Part shown: in pieces, positions 1-9,040 of the stretch
Numbering within the stretch: the first letter of the stretch is position 1
Layout: each line of letters starts with the position of its first letter
Assembly: GCF_041053055.1 (NCBI RefSeq)
Contig: NZ_CP163443.1
Coordinates: 3,348,001-3,412,000, forward strand
DNA from: Streptomyces sp. R41
GTDB lineage: Bacteria > Actinomycetota > Actinomycetes > Streptomycetales > Streptomycetaceae
Direction of reading: 5' to 3'
Length of the DNA: 64,000 nt
Made by a program: the position numbers and the translations under genes
The notes under the pieces: model-generated
What the model saw: only the letters and a program-made list of their open reading frames with translations
What the model was told of the DNA's origin: nothing
Database searches by the model: none

Positions 1-981
1 GCCCACCTGGGTCGCGGGGTCCAGCGGGTCGCCGACCACCAGCGCGCTCGCCGCCGCCGCGAAGGCGTCCGCGAACTCGTCGTAGCGCGAGCGCGGCACA
101 AGGATGCGGGTCTGGGCGACGCAGGCCTGGCCGTTGTTCATCCAGGCCGCCGAGACGATGCCGGGAACGGATGTCTCGATGTCGGCGTCCGGGAGCACCA
201 CGGCCGCCGACTTGCCGCCCAGCTCCAGGGTCACGCGGGTGAGATTGCGCGACGCGACCTCCATGACGCGCTTGCCGGCCGCGACCGAGCCCGTGAAGGA
301 GACCTTGTCGATGCCCGGGTGTCCGACCAGGTGCTCGCTGACCTCGCGGTCCGCGGGGAGGATCGACAGCACGCCCTCGGGCAGCCCGGCCTCCTTCGCG
401 ATCTCGCCCAGCAGATAGGCGTCGAGCGGCGACTCGGGCGACGGCTTCAGTACGACGGTGCAGCCGGTCAGCAGCGCGGGCGCGAGCTTGGCCGCCGCCA
501 CGAACTGCGGGACGTTCCAGGGGACCACGGCCGCGACGACCCCCACCGGCTCGCGCCGGACGAGGATCTTCCCGAGGACTCCGTCGCGCGTCTCCTCGTA
601 CGTGTAGGTGCGCGCGACCGTGATCGCCGCGTCCCACACCATCATCGCGCCGAGGGCCTGCGCGAGGACGCTCCAGGAGTACGGGGAGCCGTTCTCGGAG
701 GAGATGACGCGGGCGATCTCCTCATGTCGTACGGCGATCGCGTCCTTGATCCGGGTGACGACCTCGATCCGCTCGTCGAGGCTCATACGCGGCCAGGGGC
801 CCTCGTCGAACGCCTTGCGCGCGGCGGCGACGGCCCGGTCGACGTCCGCCGTCGAAGCATGCGGCACGCGACCGATGACCTCTTCGGTGTGCGGCGAGAT
901 CACCTCGATGACGTCCTTGCCCAGGGGGTCCGTCAACTCCCCGCCTATGAACAGCTGTCCGTGTTCCACGAGCTCGGTCAT
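1..981 (-). CDS. Aldehyde dehydrogenase (3' end beyond window)
   Basis: NAD(P)-dependent oxidation of an aldehyde to a carboxylate; the substrate is not evident. The first 327 codons are present of an expected ~480. ALDH-superfamily landmarks are visible: the cofactor-binding segment VVPWNVPQF, the ELGGK motif carrying the general-base Glu, and NNGQACVAQT with the nucleophilic Cys. The chosen ATG at 981 has GGGAGG about 7 bases upstream. It is divergent from the MBL hydrolase at 1195, and the 213-bp gap holds two KstR-like boxes, one facing each gene. I infer a role in lipid or sterol side-chain catabolism from those boxes and from similar boxes at the thiolase/CYP125 pair; the enzyme family itself is certain. 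Confidence 0.93.
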   Translation of the reverse strand, partial: MTELVEHGQLFIGGELTDPLGKDVIEVISPHTEEVIGRVPHASTADVDRAVAAARKAFDEGPWPRMSLDERIEVVTRIKDAIAVRHEEIARVISSENGSPYSWSVLAQALGAMMVWDAAITVARTYTYEETRDGVLGKILVRREPVGVVAAVVPWNVPQFVAAAKLAPALLTGCTVVLKPSPESPLDAYLLGEIAKEAGLPEGVLSILPADREVSEHLVGHPGIDKVSFTGSVAAGKRVMEVASRNLTRVTLELGGKSAAVVLPDADIETSVPGIVSAAWMNNGQACVAQTRILVPRSRYDEFADAFAAAASALVVGDPLDPATQVG

Positions 982-1042
982 GACCGACTGCCTCCCGGGG
1001 GGACCGTTCCCTGACGATTCTCTGACGCTTCATCAGATATGA

Positions 1043-1060
1043 GAACTGATACCAGTTCCA
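1043..1060. promoter_or_regulatory. KstR-like operator upstream of aldehyde dehydrogenase
   Basis: GAACTGATACCAGTTC (1043-1058) is a perfect 6-bp inverted repeat with a 4-bp spacer. The overlapping TGATACCAGTTCCA (1047-1060) fits the TnnAACnnGTTnnA pattern known for the TetR-family cholesterol repressor KstR with one mismatch (TAC for AAC). It lies about 65 bp before the aldehyde dehydrogenase start. Assignment to KstR is inference. Confidence 0.5.
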
Positions 1061-1123
1061 GTCAGCGGAGTCCACGGGCCGGACATCGGGCACGGAGAGA
1101 GAACGGTCGACTTGGGCACCCAT

Positions 1124-1137
1124 TGGAATCTGTTCTA
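1124..1137. promoter_or_regulatory. KstR-like operator upstream of MBL hydrolase
   Basis: TGGAATCTGTTCTA fits TnnAACnnGTTnnA with one mismatch (AAT for AAC) and sits 57 bp before the MBL ATG at 1195. With the box at 1047-1060, each divergent gene has its own site, the same layout as at 22959-23109. Confidence 0.45.
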
Positions 1138-1194
1138 GTTATAGTGGCCGGGCAGACCGGACAGTGACCGGAACACGGCGATTGGTGGGAGCCC

Positions 1195-2253
1195 ATGACG
1201 CAGGTGACCGATCACGGCGGGGGCGTACGCGATCACGGCGGGGGCGTACGGTCGATCAGTGTCCCCATCCCGGACAACCCCCTCGGCCACACCCTGGTGT
1301 ACGTCGTGGACAGCGACCGCGGCCCCGTCCTGATCGACACGGGCTGGGACGACCCCACCTCGTGGGACACCCTCGCCGAGGGTCTCACCGCCTGCGGCAC
1401 CTCCGTCGCCGAGATCCACGGCGTGGTCATCACCCACCACCACCCGGACCATCACGGTCTGTCGGGCAAGGTGCGCGAGGCGTCCGGGGCCTGGATCGCG
1501 ATGCACGCGGCGGACGCCTCGATCGTCCGGCGGACGCGAGAGAACCGGCCCGAGCGCTGGTTCGCCTACATGGCGGCCAAGCTGGCGGCCTGCGGCGCGC
1601 CCGAGGAACACGTGGCGCCCCTGCGCGACGCCAGGACGTCGGCCCGCCCGAGCACCCTGCCCGGCTTCTCCCCCGCCCTCCCCGACCGCGAGATCGTCCC
1701 CGGCGAGCTCCTCGCCCTGCCGGGGCGCCGCCTGCGCGCGATCTGGACCCCCGGCCACACGCCCGGCCACGTCTGCCTCCATCTGGAGGAGGACCATCCC
1801 GCCCGCCTCCCGGGCCACGGCCGCCTGTTCTCCGGCGACCATCTCCTGCCGAGGATCACCCCGCACATCGGCCTGTACGAGGATCCGGACGACGTCACCG
1901 TCACCGATCCGCTCGGCGACTACCTCGACTCCCTGGAGCGCGTCGGCCGCCTGGACCCCGCCGAGGTGCTCCCGGCCCACCAGCACGCGTTCGCCGACGC
2001 CCCTTCCCGCGTACGGGAGTTGCTCACCCACCACGAGGAACGCCTCACCGGACTGCTGACCCTCCTCTCGACGCCACTCACTCCCTGGCAGCTCGCCGAA
2101 CGCATGGAGTGGAACCGGCCCTGGGACCAAATCCCGTACGGATCACGCAACATCGCGGTCTCCGAGGCCGAGGCCCATGTGCGGCGGCTGGTGAAACTGG
2201 GGAGGGCGGAGGCGGTGACGGGGAGCGATCCGGTGACGTACGTGGCGGTGTAA
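1195..2253 (+). CDS. Metallo-beta-lactamase-fold hydrolase with C-terminal winged helix
   Basis: Zinc-dependent hydrolase of the glyoxalase II/MBL superfamily (352 aa). The metal site is visible as THHHPDHHG near residue 80, GHTPGHVCLH near 187 and GDHLLP near 213. The C-terminal ~60 residues (PWQLAERMEWNRPW...VRRLVKLGRAE) form a small winged-helix-like domain common in this subgroup. The N-terminus carries a perfect in-frame duplication, DHGGGVR twice, encoded by a 21-bp tandem repeat (1210-1251); one copy is probably dispensable. It is divergent from an aldehyde dehydrogenase, with its own KstR-like box 57 bp upstream. Possible substrates are thioesters or lactones; none is shown by the sequence. 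Confidence 0.9.
   Translation: MTQVTDHGGGVRDHGGGVRSISVPIPDNPLGHTLVYVVDSDRGPVLIDTGWDDPTSWDTLAEGLTACGTSVAEIHGVVITHHHPDHHGLSGKVREASGAWIAMHAADASIVRRTRENRPERWFAYMAAKLAACGAPEEHVAPLRDARTSARPSTLPGFSPALPDREIVPGELLALPGRRLRAIWTPGHTPGHVCLHLEEDHPARLPGHGRLFSGDHLLPRITPHIGLYEDPDDVTVTDPLGDYLDSLERVGRLDPAEVLPAHQHAFADAPSRVRELLTHHEERLTGLLTLLSTPLTPWQLAERMEWNRPWDQIPYGSRNIAVSEAEAHVRRLVKLGRAEAVTGSDPVTYVAV
1210..1251 (+). repeat. 21-bp tandem duplication inside MBL gene
   Basis: Two adjacent units starting GATCACGGCGGGGGCGTACG differ only at the last base (C/G). They add seven residues in frame to the N-terminus of the MBL hydrolase, consistent with recent replication slippage. Confidence 0.9.
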
Positions 2254-2286
2254 CGCGTTGGCCGCACCGGGCGCGCGGCTGCCGGC

Positions 2287-2535
2287 AACGGCGTCATGGA
2301 TGGCCTCGAACAACTCCTCGCCGAGCGGGCCCCGAGCGGCTCGGCCTGGACTTCTTCCGCCGCCTCGACCTCGGTGAACCGGCCTCCGTGGCCGAGTTGT
2401 CCATCGACCGGATCGGGCACTACGAGGCACTACGAGGTCACCTTCCACCGGGTCGGCGACACCTGGCTGCTCGCCTCGCACACCCTGTTCCTGCCGTTCG
2501 ACGGGCCGACACCCCCGTCAGTAACCCCGGACCTC
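2287..2535 (+). pseudogene. Decayed small hypothetical gene with two frameshifts
   Basis: Protein-like sequence continues across three frames. The segment MDGLEQLLAERAP runs on, after about one missing base in the C-run near 2333, as ERLGLDFFRRLDLGEP and VAELSIDRIGHYE. A perfect 10-bp tandem duplication (GGCACTACGA twice, 2416-2435) then breaks the frame again. Deleting one copy restores IGHYEVTFHRVGDTWLLAS up to FLPFDG. No family is recognised. It ends against the convergent regulator at 2537. The 5' end is uncertain and upstream coding sequence may be missing. Confidence 0.55.
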
Positions 2536-2536
2536 G

Positions 2537-4609
2537 TCAGCAGCCGTGCGCCGCGTAGTCCAGCCCCTCCTCGTACGGCATGGCGAGGCCCTCCTCGTAC
2601 GCCTTCTCGTACTCCGTGTCGCCGATCTCGTCGCGGACGCGGAGTTCGTGGCGGCGGCGGGTGGCGATGAGGTCGGGTGAGTCCATCTGGGCGCGGCCGG
2701 TGAGGTCCCAGACGCGCTCGCCGATGCCGAGGAGGCGGGCCGCGCGGTGGCCGTCGCCGGCCGCGACGACGCCGGCGGCGAGCACGTCGAGGGCCATGGC
2801 CGCGCCGACGGTGTTGTGCAGCAGCCCGTGCCCGGCCAGGGCGGTACGGGCGTTGCCGACCGCCGCGCGGACGTCGCCGCGGGCCAGGTCCGCCTGGGCC
2901 ACGATCCCGTCGGCGAAGGCTCCCGCCCACGACTCGCCGCACGCCACGCTGGCCGAGCGCACCTCCTCGGCCACCGCACGCGCCCGCTCGTGGTCGCCCC
3001 GCAGCATGTGGGAGAAGGACAGCGCCACGCGGACCTGGAGCTGGGCGGCGCCGAACCCGTCCTGCCGGATGGGCAGTCGGGGCGTGCCGGACAGCACGTC
3101 GATCGCCTCGGACAGCTTGCCGCTCAGGGCCAGTTGACCGCCGATGAGGTACGCGGCGGCCACCACCGCCACCGGATCGCCCTGGTCCCGCGCCGCGTCG
3201 GCGCACCGCACCGCCCAGTCGGCGGCGACCTCCAGGTCGCCCTGGAGCAGTGCCACCGCGCCGCGCGCCCACAGGGCGCGGGTGCGGTCGGGGCCAGGCG
3301 CCGGATCGGTGGCGAGCGCCAGGTCGAGGCAGTGCTGGGCGTCGCGCAGATAGCCGCAGTGCCGCCAGAGGAAGCCGATGTCGGCCGCCATCTCTACGGC
3401 GACGCGTCCGTCGGGTTCGGTGAGTGCCCAGTCCATGGCGGCGCGGAGGTTGGCGTGTTCGGTGAGGGTGCGCTCGCACCACGCCACCTGCCGACCGGTG
3501 TTCCACTCGGCGCAGCCCTCACGGGCCAGGCGCCGGTAGTGGTCGCGGTGGCGCAGCCGTACGGCGCGTTCCTCGCCGAGCGCGCGCAGCCAGTCGGCAC
3601 CGAACTCCCTCACGGTGTCGAGGAGTCGGAAGCGGTCCGGGTCGGCGCGGTGGCGGCGCACGATGGACTGCTCGACGAGCCGGGCGAGCAGATCGGCGAT
3701 CCGCCCGGCGGGCAGCGGGCCGCCCGCGCAGACCTCCTCGGCGGCGCGCACGCAGAATCCGCCCGCGAACACCGAGAGACGGGCCCACAGCAGCCGTTCC
3801 AGCGGTGCGCACAGTTCGTGGCTCCAGCCGATGGCCGTACGCAGCGTCTGGTGGCGGGGCGGTCCCTCGCCGTCGCGTGCGGCGAGCAGATCGAGCCGGG
3901 ACGGCAGGCGTTCGCCGAGGCGGTCGTGCAGCTGGTCCAGGGAGAGCTCGGAGAGCCGGACGGCGGCGAGTTCGATGGCGAGCGGGATGCCGTCGAGGCG
4001 ACGGCAGACGGCTTCGACCGTGGCGCGGTCGGTGTCGTCGAGAGCGAAACCGGCGGCGGCCGCGCGTTCGGTGAACAGGGCCACCGCGTCGTCGGCCACC
4101 GGCAGCGGGTCCAGGTACAGCACGCGTTCGCCGGGCAGGCCGAGTTGCTCGCGGCTGGTGACGAGGATGCGCAGCCCCGGCAGGACCGGCAGCAGCGCCT
4201 CGGCGAACGCCACGCAGTCCGCGAGGACGTGCTCGCAGGAGTCGAGGACCAGCAACAGCCGCTTGCCCTCGGCCCATTCGGCGACCACCTCGGTGACCGG
4301 CCCCGTCGACTGGTCCGCCAGCCGCAGCGCCTCCACGACGGCCAGGCCCACCAGGCCCGCGGTGTGCAGCGGGGAGAGCTCCACCAGCCACACGCCATCG
4401 GGGTACGCGTCCCGGACCCGGCCCGCGGCCCGCAGCGCGAGCCGGGTCTTGCCGACGCCACCAACCCCGACAAGACTCACCAGCCGGTCGATCCCGACCC
4501 CGGGATCCAACTCCTCGTCCAGCCAGTCGAGTTCGTCCCGTCGCCCGACGAAGCTCCGCGTCTCCGGGGGCAGATTGCCGGACCGTCCACCGCTCGTCTT
4601 GTCAGACAC
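2537..4609 (-). CDS. AfsR/LuxR-type NB-ARC ATPase regulator without a DNA-binding domain
   Basis: A 690-aa STAND-like ATPase. Walker A is GVGGVGKT (residues 48-55), Walker B-like LLLVLDSCEH lies near 120, and sensor-like ILVTSRE and GIPLAIELAA follow. A winged-helix/arm region is followed by TPR-like helical repeats from about residue 390 to the end. Relatives in Streptomyces carry a SARP or LuxR HTH; neither is present here, so it may signal through a partner. The GTG start at 4609 precedes MSDKTSGG-like sequence, and the Shine-Dalgarno is weak. Upstream sequence remains open far into the repeat region on this strand, so a longer N-terminus cannot be fully excluded. It is divergent from the SpoIIE phosphatase at 4796. 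Confidence 0.8.
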   Translation of the reverse strand: MSDKTSGGRSGNLPPETRSFVGRRDELDWLDEELDPGVGIDRLVSLVGVGGVGKTRLALRAAGRVRDAYPDGVWLVELSPLHTAGLVGLAVVEALRLADQSTGPVTEVVAEWAEGKRLLLVLDSCEHVLADCVAFAEALLPVLPGLRILVTSREQLGLPGERVLYLDPLPVADDAVALFTERAAAAGFALDDTDRATVEAVCRRLDGIPLAIELAAVRLSELSLDQLHDRLGERLPSRLDLLAARDGEGPPRHQTLRTAIGWSHELCAPLERLLWARLSVFAGGFCVRAAEEVCAGGPLPAGRIADLLARLVEQSIVRRHRADPDRFRLLDTVREFGADWLRALGEERAVRLRHRDHYRRLAREGCAEWNTGRQVAWCERTLTEHANLRAAMDWALTEPDGRVAVEMAADIGFLWRHCGYLRDAQHCLDLALATDPAPGPDRTRALWARGAVALLQGDLEVAADWAVRCADAARDQGDPVAVVAAAYLIGGQLALSGKLSEAIDVLSGTPRLPIRQDGFGAAQLQVRVALSFSHMLRGDHERARAVAEEVRSASVACGESWAGAFADGIVAQADLARGDVRAAVGNARTALAGHGLLHNTVGAAMALDVLAAGVVAAGDGHRAARLLGIGERVWDLTGRAQMDSPDLIATRRRHELRVRDEIGDTEYEKAYEEGLAMPYEEGLDYAAHGC

Positions 4610-4795
4610 GTGGACCAGTCTGACCGGGTCGCACCCCCGCGATGCCCGTCTCCGGCAACTCGGACAGAAAGGCCGCAACACCTCATCACTTCCGGGCACC
4701 TTCCGACGAGATGCGATCAACTCCCTGTTGACGAGGGTGCGGAGGGCGATATTCGGAGATTGTCGGGGGATGGGCGAGAGGGAGCAGGGGGACGG

Positions 4796-6901
4796 ATGGC
4801 CGCCAGGGGCGGGGGCGGGCGTGGTGACGGCGACTTGGGCACGGGGGTCGGGAGCACGGGCGGTGACTCTGGTGCGGGCGTCGAGGACGGCGGTGACGAC
4901 ACGGGCGCGGGTGGCGAGGGCCGGGGTGACGACACGACCGCCGGTGCCGAGGGCCGGGGTGACGACACGACCGCCGGTGCCGAAAGCCGGGGTGACGACA
5001 CAGCCGCCGGTGCCGAAAGCCGGGGTGACGACACGACCGCCGGTGCCGAAAGCCGGGGTGACGACACGGCCGCCGACGTCGGCGGCAGGAGCGGCGACCT
5101 GACCGCGGACGTCGATGCCAAGGACGGCGACTTGGGCGCGTGGGCCGGTGGCCGGGGTGACCACACGGGCGCGGACGTCGGCGCCAAGGGCGGCGGCATG
5201 GGAGCGGGGGGCGGTGGCCGGGGTGACAACACGGCCGCCGACGTCGGCGGCAAGGGCGCGGTGGTCGGTGGTCGTGGCAGTGACCTGATCGTGGGTTCCA
5301 GGGGGCGAGGTGACGAGCTGGCCGCGGAGGTCGATGGCACGGGTGGCGACTTGAGCGCGGGGGTCGGTCGTGGCAGCGACCTGGTCCCGGGCGTCGGCGT
5401 CAAGGACGGCGACACGGCCGCAGACGTCGGCGTCAACAGCGGCGGCAAGGGCGCGGTGGTCGGTGGTCGTGGCAGTGACCTGGTCGCGGGTTCCAAGGGG
5501 CGAGGTGACGAGCTGGCCGCGGAGGTCGATGGCACGGGTGGCGACTTGAGCGCGGGGGTCGGTCGTGGCAGCGACCTGGTCCCGGGCGTCGGCGTCAAGG
5601 GCGGCCACACGGCCGCAGACGTCGGCGTCAACAGCGGCGACACGGGCGCGGTGGCCGGTGGCCGTGGCAGCGACCTGGTCGTGGGCGTCGGCGCCAAGGA
5701 CGGCGACACGGCCGCAGACGTCGGCGTCAACAGCGGCGGCAAGGGCGCGGTGGCCGGTGGTCGTGACAGTGACCCGGTCGCGGGTTCCAGGGGACGAGGT
5801 GACGAGCTGGCCGCGGAGGCCGATGGCAGGGGCGACGACCTGGCGGTGGGCGTCGGGAGGCGTGTGCGGTGGCTGGTGCTGGTGCCGTTGGTCGCCTGTC
5901 TGGCGATCGCCGTGCCGGATCTGCTCTTCGAGCGGGTACCGCCGCTCATCGTCCTGCTGCTCATCGGCCCGCTGCTGGCCTGTGTCCGGCTGGGCGTCCG
6001 GCACACCGTGCTGGCCTGCTGCTGGTCCGCGGTGCTGGGCCTCGCGATGGGGATCGGCGACCGCACCGTGCAGACCTTCGCGTTCGCCGTCCACTGGAGT
6101 GGACTGCTGCTCGGCTGCGCGCTCACCGTGTACGCGGCGCGGCAGCGCGAGCGGCTCGTCGCGACGCTCGCCCAGGCCCGCGAGGTCGCCCGGATCACCC
6201 AGGAGGCGATCCTGCGGCCCATCTCCCGCACCCTGGGCGGCACTCAGGTGTGCACCCGCTATCACAGCGCCGCCCGCGAATCGACCGTCGGCGGCGACCT
6301 GTACGACGTCGCGGTGACACCGTACGGACTGCGTGTCCTCGTCGGCGACGTCCGCGGTCACGGGCTCGACGCCCTCCGGCTGACCGCCGACACGATCACG
6401 GGCTTCCGTGAACTCGCCTACACCGCCCCCGACCTGACGACCCTCGCCGGCGGCCTCGACGCGCGGCTCGCTCCGGAGCTGGGCCCCGAGGACTTTGTCA
6501 CCGCCGTGCTCGCCGAGTTCGCGCCCGGCGAGGTGCGGCTGGTCAACTGCGGTCACCCGGCGCCCCTGCGCGCCGGCCACCGCATCGAACTCCTCGAACC
6601 CCTCGTCCCCACCCCGCCGTTGGGACTGCGCCCCGACCCGCGCCAGTACCGCGTACGGCTCCAGCCCGGCGACCGGCTCCTCCTCTACACCGACGGTCTG
6701 ACCGAGGCCCGCGACCCGGAGGGCGGCCCCTTCCCCCTCCTCGGCGAGGCCGCGCTCGCCCTGCGCGAACCGCTCCCCGACGAGGCCCTGCACGCCCTGT
6801 ACGCCCGCCTGATCGCCCACACCGGCTCGGCCCTCGCCGACGACCTCGCCCTGGTCCTGTGCCAGCCCGTGGAGGCGACGGTCCCGGTACGCGTGCCGTG
6901 A
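4796..6901 (+). CDS. Membrane SpoIIE-family PP2C phosphatase with long Gly/Asp-rich repeat N-terminus
   Basis: The C-terminal ~250 residues are a SpoIIE/RsbU serine phosphatase: GGDLYDV near residue 498, VGDVRGHG, FVTAVL, NCGHPAP, LLLYTDGLTEARD and DDLALVL include the metal-binding aspartates. About three membrane segments (residues ~358-450) precede it. Such enzymes usually dephosphorylate anti-anti-sigma factors. The unusual part is residues 1-350, a low-complexity Gly/Asp/Ala sequence made of GAExRGDDTTA-type units and a longer 65-residue repeat. The ATG at 4796 follows a GGGAGCAGGGGG Shine-Dalgarno region. A shorter start at a GTG near 5865, after GGGAGG, would give a conventional ~345-aa protein without repeats. 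The phosphatase is certain; the N-terminus is not. Confidence 0.75.
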   Translation: MAARGGGGRGDGDLGTGVGSTGGDSGAGVEDGGDDTGAGGEGRGDDTTAGAEGRGDDTTAGAESRGDDTAAGAESRGDDTTAGAESRGDDTAADVGGRSGDLTADVDAKDGDLGAWAGGRGDHTGADVGAKGGGMGAGGGGRGDNTAADVGGKGAVVGGRGSDLIVGSRGRGDELAAEVDGTGGDLSAGVGRGSDLVPGVGVKDGDTAADVGVNSGGKGAVVGGRGSDLVAGSKGRGDELAAEVDGTGGDLSAGVGRGSDLVPGVGVKGGHTAADVGVNSGDTGAVAGGRGSDLVVGVGAKDGDTAADVGVNSGGKGAVAGGRDSDPVAGSRGRGDELAAEADGRGDDLAVGVGRRVRWLVLVPLVACLAIAVPDLLFERVPPLIVLLLIGPLLACVRLGVRHTVLACCWSAVLGLAMGIGDRTVQTFAFAVHWSGLLLGCALTVYAARQRERLVATLAQAREVARITQEAILRPISRTLGGTQVCTRYHSAARESTVGGDLYDVAVTPYGLRVLVGDVRGHGLDALRLTADTITGFRELAYTAPDLTTLAGGLDARLAPELGPEDFVTAVLAEFAPGEVRLVNCGHPAPLRAGHRIELLEPLVPTPPLGLRPDPRQYRVRLQPGDRLLLYTDGLTEARDPEGGPFPLLGEAALALREPLPDEALHALYARLIAHTGSALADDLALVLCQPVEATVPVRVP
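4900..5860 (+). repeat. Minisatellite-like coding repeat array
   Basis: About five 33-bp units (core GGTGACGACACG followed by GCCGGTGCCGA) span roughly 4920-5072. A 195-bp higher-order unit then begins GTGGTCGGTGGTCGTGGCAG at 5261 and again at 5456, with a diverged third copy near 5750. The array encodes the Gly/Asp-rich region of the phosphatase, yet is also stop-free on the opposite strand. Confidence 0.85.
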
Positions 6902-7129
6902 AGTCATGCGCCCCGTGAAGTACGGTCGCCGGCGGCCCGCCCCGGGCCAGGTGACCGGAGCCCTTCCGCGCGAGCTCCGGGTGACGGACACGGGGACGGC
7001 GCCCAGGCTGGAGGGGGCGCCGCGCGAGCTCGCGGCGGATTCGTCGGCACACCCCTCGGCCCCGGCCGATGATTTCGCGGCGCCACAGGAGTCTCAGTTT
7101 CCGGACGGCCCCCCTCGGAAGGTGAACCG

Positions 7130-8281
7130 ATGAGCACCCTGCACGACCTCCTCAAGGCGTACGTCGACGACGGCACCGTGCCGGGAGCGGTGGCCCTCGT
7201 GGCCCGCGGCGACCGCGTCGACGTACAGGCCGTCGGCTCCGTCGACGTCGAGGGCAGCGCCCCGATGGCCAGGGACTCGATCTTCCGGATCGCCTCGATC
7301 ACCAAGCCGATCACCACCGCGGCGGTCATGACGCTGATCGAGGACGGCCTGATCGCGCCGGACGAACCGGTCGACGCGTGGCTGCCGGAGCTGGCCAAGC
7401 CGATGGTCGTGCGGACCCCGGCCAGTCCGGTCGACGACGTGGTCCCCGCCGCGCGGCCCGTCACCGTCGCCGATCTGCTCTCCTCCCGGGCGGGCTGGGG
7501 CTTCCCGTCCGACTTCACGCTGCCGCAGGTCCAGGCGCTGTTCGAAGTGCAGAAGGACGGCCGCAATCCGCAGGCGTACCCGGCGCCGGACGCGTGGGTG
7601 GCGGCCCTCGCCCGCATTCCGCTGCTGTACCAGCCGGGCGAAGCGTGGCTGTACGGCACCTGCTCCGACCTGCAGGGCGTGCTGATCTCCCGGGTCACGG
7701 GCCGCCCGCTGCCCGAGTTCCTGGCTGAGCGGGTCTTCGAGCCGCTGGGTATGACGGACACCGCCTTCGAGGTGCCGGCGGCCAAGCGCGACCGTTTCAC
7801 CAGCTACTACCGGGCTGCTCAGACGTCCGCGTCAGGCGGTCTCGAACTGGCCGACGCCCCCGACGGGCAGTGGAGCAGCGTTCCGCCGTTCCCGTCCGGC
7901 GGCGGCGGGCTCGTCTCGACGGCCGACGACTGGCTGGCCTTCGCCCGCATGCTGCTCGCCGACGGCACGGCGGGCGACCGTCGCCTCCTCTCTCCCGCCT
8001 CGGTACGGCGGATGACCACCAACCACCTCACCGCCGCCCAGCGCGAGATCGGGGCGCTGTTCATGGAGGGCCAGGGCTGGGGCTACGGCGCCCAGGTCGA
8101 CATCGAACCCACCGACCCCTGGAACGTCCCGGGCCGCTACGGCTGGACAGGCGGCACCGGCACGACGGCCCACATCGTCCCGTCGACCGGCACCGTCACC
8201 GTCCTGCTCACCCAGGTCGCCATGGAGAACCCGACGCCCACCCCGCTGATGCGGGACTTCTGGCGCCGCACCGCTCAGTGA
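7130..8281 (+). CDS. Serine hydrolase, beta-lactamase/penicillin-binding-like family
   Basis: A 383-aa class C beta-lactamase-fold hydrolase. The nucleophile motif SxxK is S56-I-T-K59 in FRIASITKP. The Tyr motif is probably WLYGT (Tyr175), and the third motif region is GWTGGTGTTAH near residue 345. No signal peptide is seen, so it is likely a cytoplasmic esterase/D-aminopeptidase-like enzyme rather than a resistance lactamase. The ATG at 7130 is preceded by GGAAGGTGAACCG. The 3' end overlaps the convergent kinase gene by 7 bp. The 228-bp gap upstream (6902-7129) holds no convincing gene. Confidence 0.9.
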   Translation: MSTLHDLLKAYVDDGTVPGAVALVARGDRVDVQAVGSVDVEGSAPMARDSIFRIASITKPITTAAVMTLIEDGLIAPDEPVDAWLPELAKPMVVRTPASPVDDVVPAARPVTVADLLSSRAGWGFPSDFTLPQVQALFEVQKDGRNPQAYPAPDAWVAALARIPLLYQPGEAWLYGTCSDLQGVLISRVTGRPLPEFLAERVFEPLGMTDTAFEVPAAKRDRFTSYYRAAQTSASGGLELADAPDGQWSSVPPFPSGGGGLVSTADDWLAFARMLLADGTAGDRRLLSPASVRRMTTNHLTAAQREIGALFMEGQGWGYGAQVDIEPTDPWNVPGRYGWTGGTGTTAHIVPSTGTVTVLLTQVAMENPTPTPLMRDFWRRTAQ

Positions 8282-8937
8282 AGCAGCGTCCGGATCAATA
8301 CCTCGGCGTCGCCGAGGAGTTGGACCTCGCTCGTGCTCATCGTCGGATTGGCCGCCCGGCGTCGTCGCGCCTCGGCGAGACCGTCCTGCGTCACGCCGGG
8401 CGTGCCCTCGCCGAGCATCGCGGTCAGCGTGTCGCGCGCCACCTCCGCGTACGGCTCACCGCCGACGGCGACCTGGGCGAGGATCACGGCGGACATGCCC
8501 CAGTCCAGGCCGGGCGGGCCCTCTTCGGCGTTGGCCCAGTCGATGACCTTCGGACCGTCCGGGGTGAGCATCACGTTGTCGGGGTGCAGGTCCAGGTGCA
8601 GGACGCGGACGGCCGGGTCCGCCGAGACCCGGGCGGGCACCGCGTGCAGCCTGCGCAGCAGCCGGGCGAGGGTGACGCCCGCCTCCCGCGGGGAGAGCAG
8701 ACCGGCGCCGAACGCCTCCAGCATGGTCGGCCCGGACAGCCGCTCCATCACGAGGTCACTGCGGGTCGCCACCCGCACGCCCGGCACCGGATAGCCGTGC
8801 CCGCGCACGTGCTCCATCACCGCGGCCTCGGCGGTGGCGTCGCCCCACCCCTCCCGGTCCCGCCGCAGCACCCACGCCTCGTCGATCTCGTAGACGTCCG
8901 CCGAACGCCCCGAGCCGAGCAGTCTCCCCGTTCGCAT
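8275..8937 (-). CDS. Aminoglycoside phosphotransferase-family kinase
   Basis: A 220-aa small-molecule kinase of the APH/choline-kinase fold. A glycine-rich start (LLGSGRSADVYE), the catalytic loop HLDLHPDNVML near residue 115 and the Mg-binding VIDWANAEEG are all visible. The length is short for APH but usual for this Streptomyces subgroup. The substrate is unknown, and similarity to the fold does not imply antibiotic resistance. It converges on the serine hydrolase with a 7-bp overlap and is divergent from the B12-riboswitch operon. Confidence 0.88.
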   Translation of the reverse strand: MRTGRLLGSGRSADVYEIDEAWVLRRDREGWGDATAEAAVMEHVRGHGYPVPGVRVATRSDLVMERLSGPTMLEAFGAGLLSPREAGVTLARLLRRLHAVPARVSADPAVRVLHLDLHPDNVMLTPDGPKVIDWANAEEGPPGLDWGMSAVILAQVAVGGEPYAEVARDTLTAMLGEGTPGVTQDGLAEARRRRAANPTMSTSEVQLLGDAEVLIRTLLH

Positions 8938-9040
8938 GGACCGAACACTAGGGCCTGTCTTACGGATTGGCCCGGCGTCCGCCCGGGCTCACAGGTGGCC
9001 CTCAGATGCTTTCCTACGGCCCGGTAGAGTGAGCGCGTCG

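Noticed and set aside
2747..6901. One giant plus-strand reading frame of ~1,380 codons
   Set aside because: Its first two thirds are the antisense of the clear ATPase regulator (2537-4609); only the part from about 4796, or later, fits the SpoIIE phosphatase.
6906..7133. Small plus-strand ORF overlapping the serine hydrolase start by ATGA
   Set aside because: The overlap looks attractive, but the composition is Pro/Arg shadow-like and there is no ribosome site or recognisable sequence.
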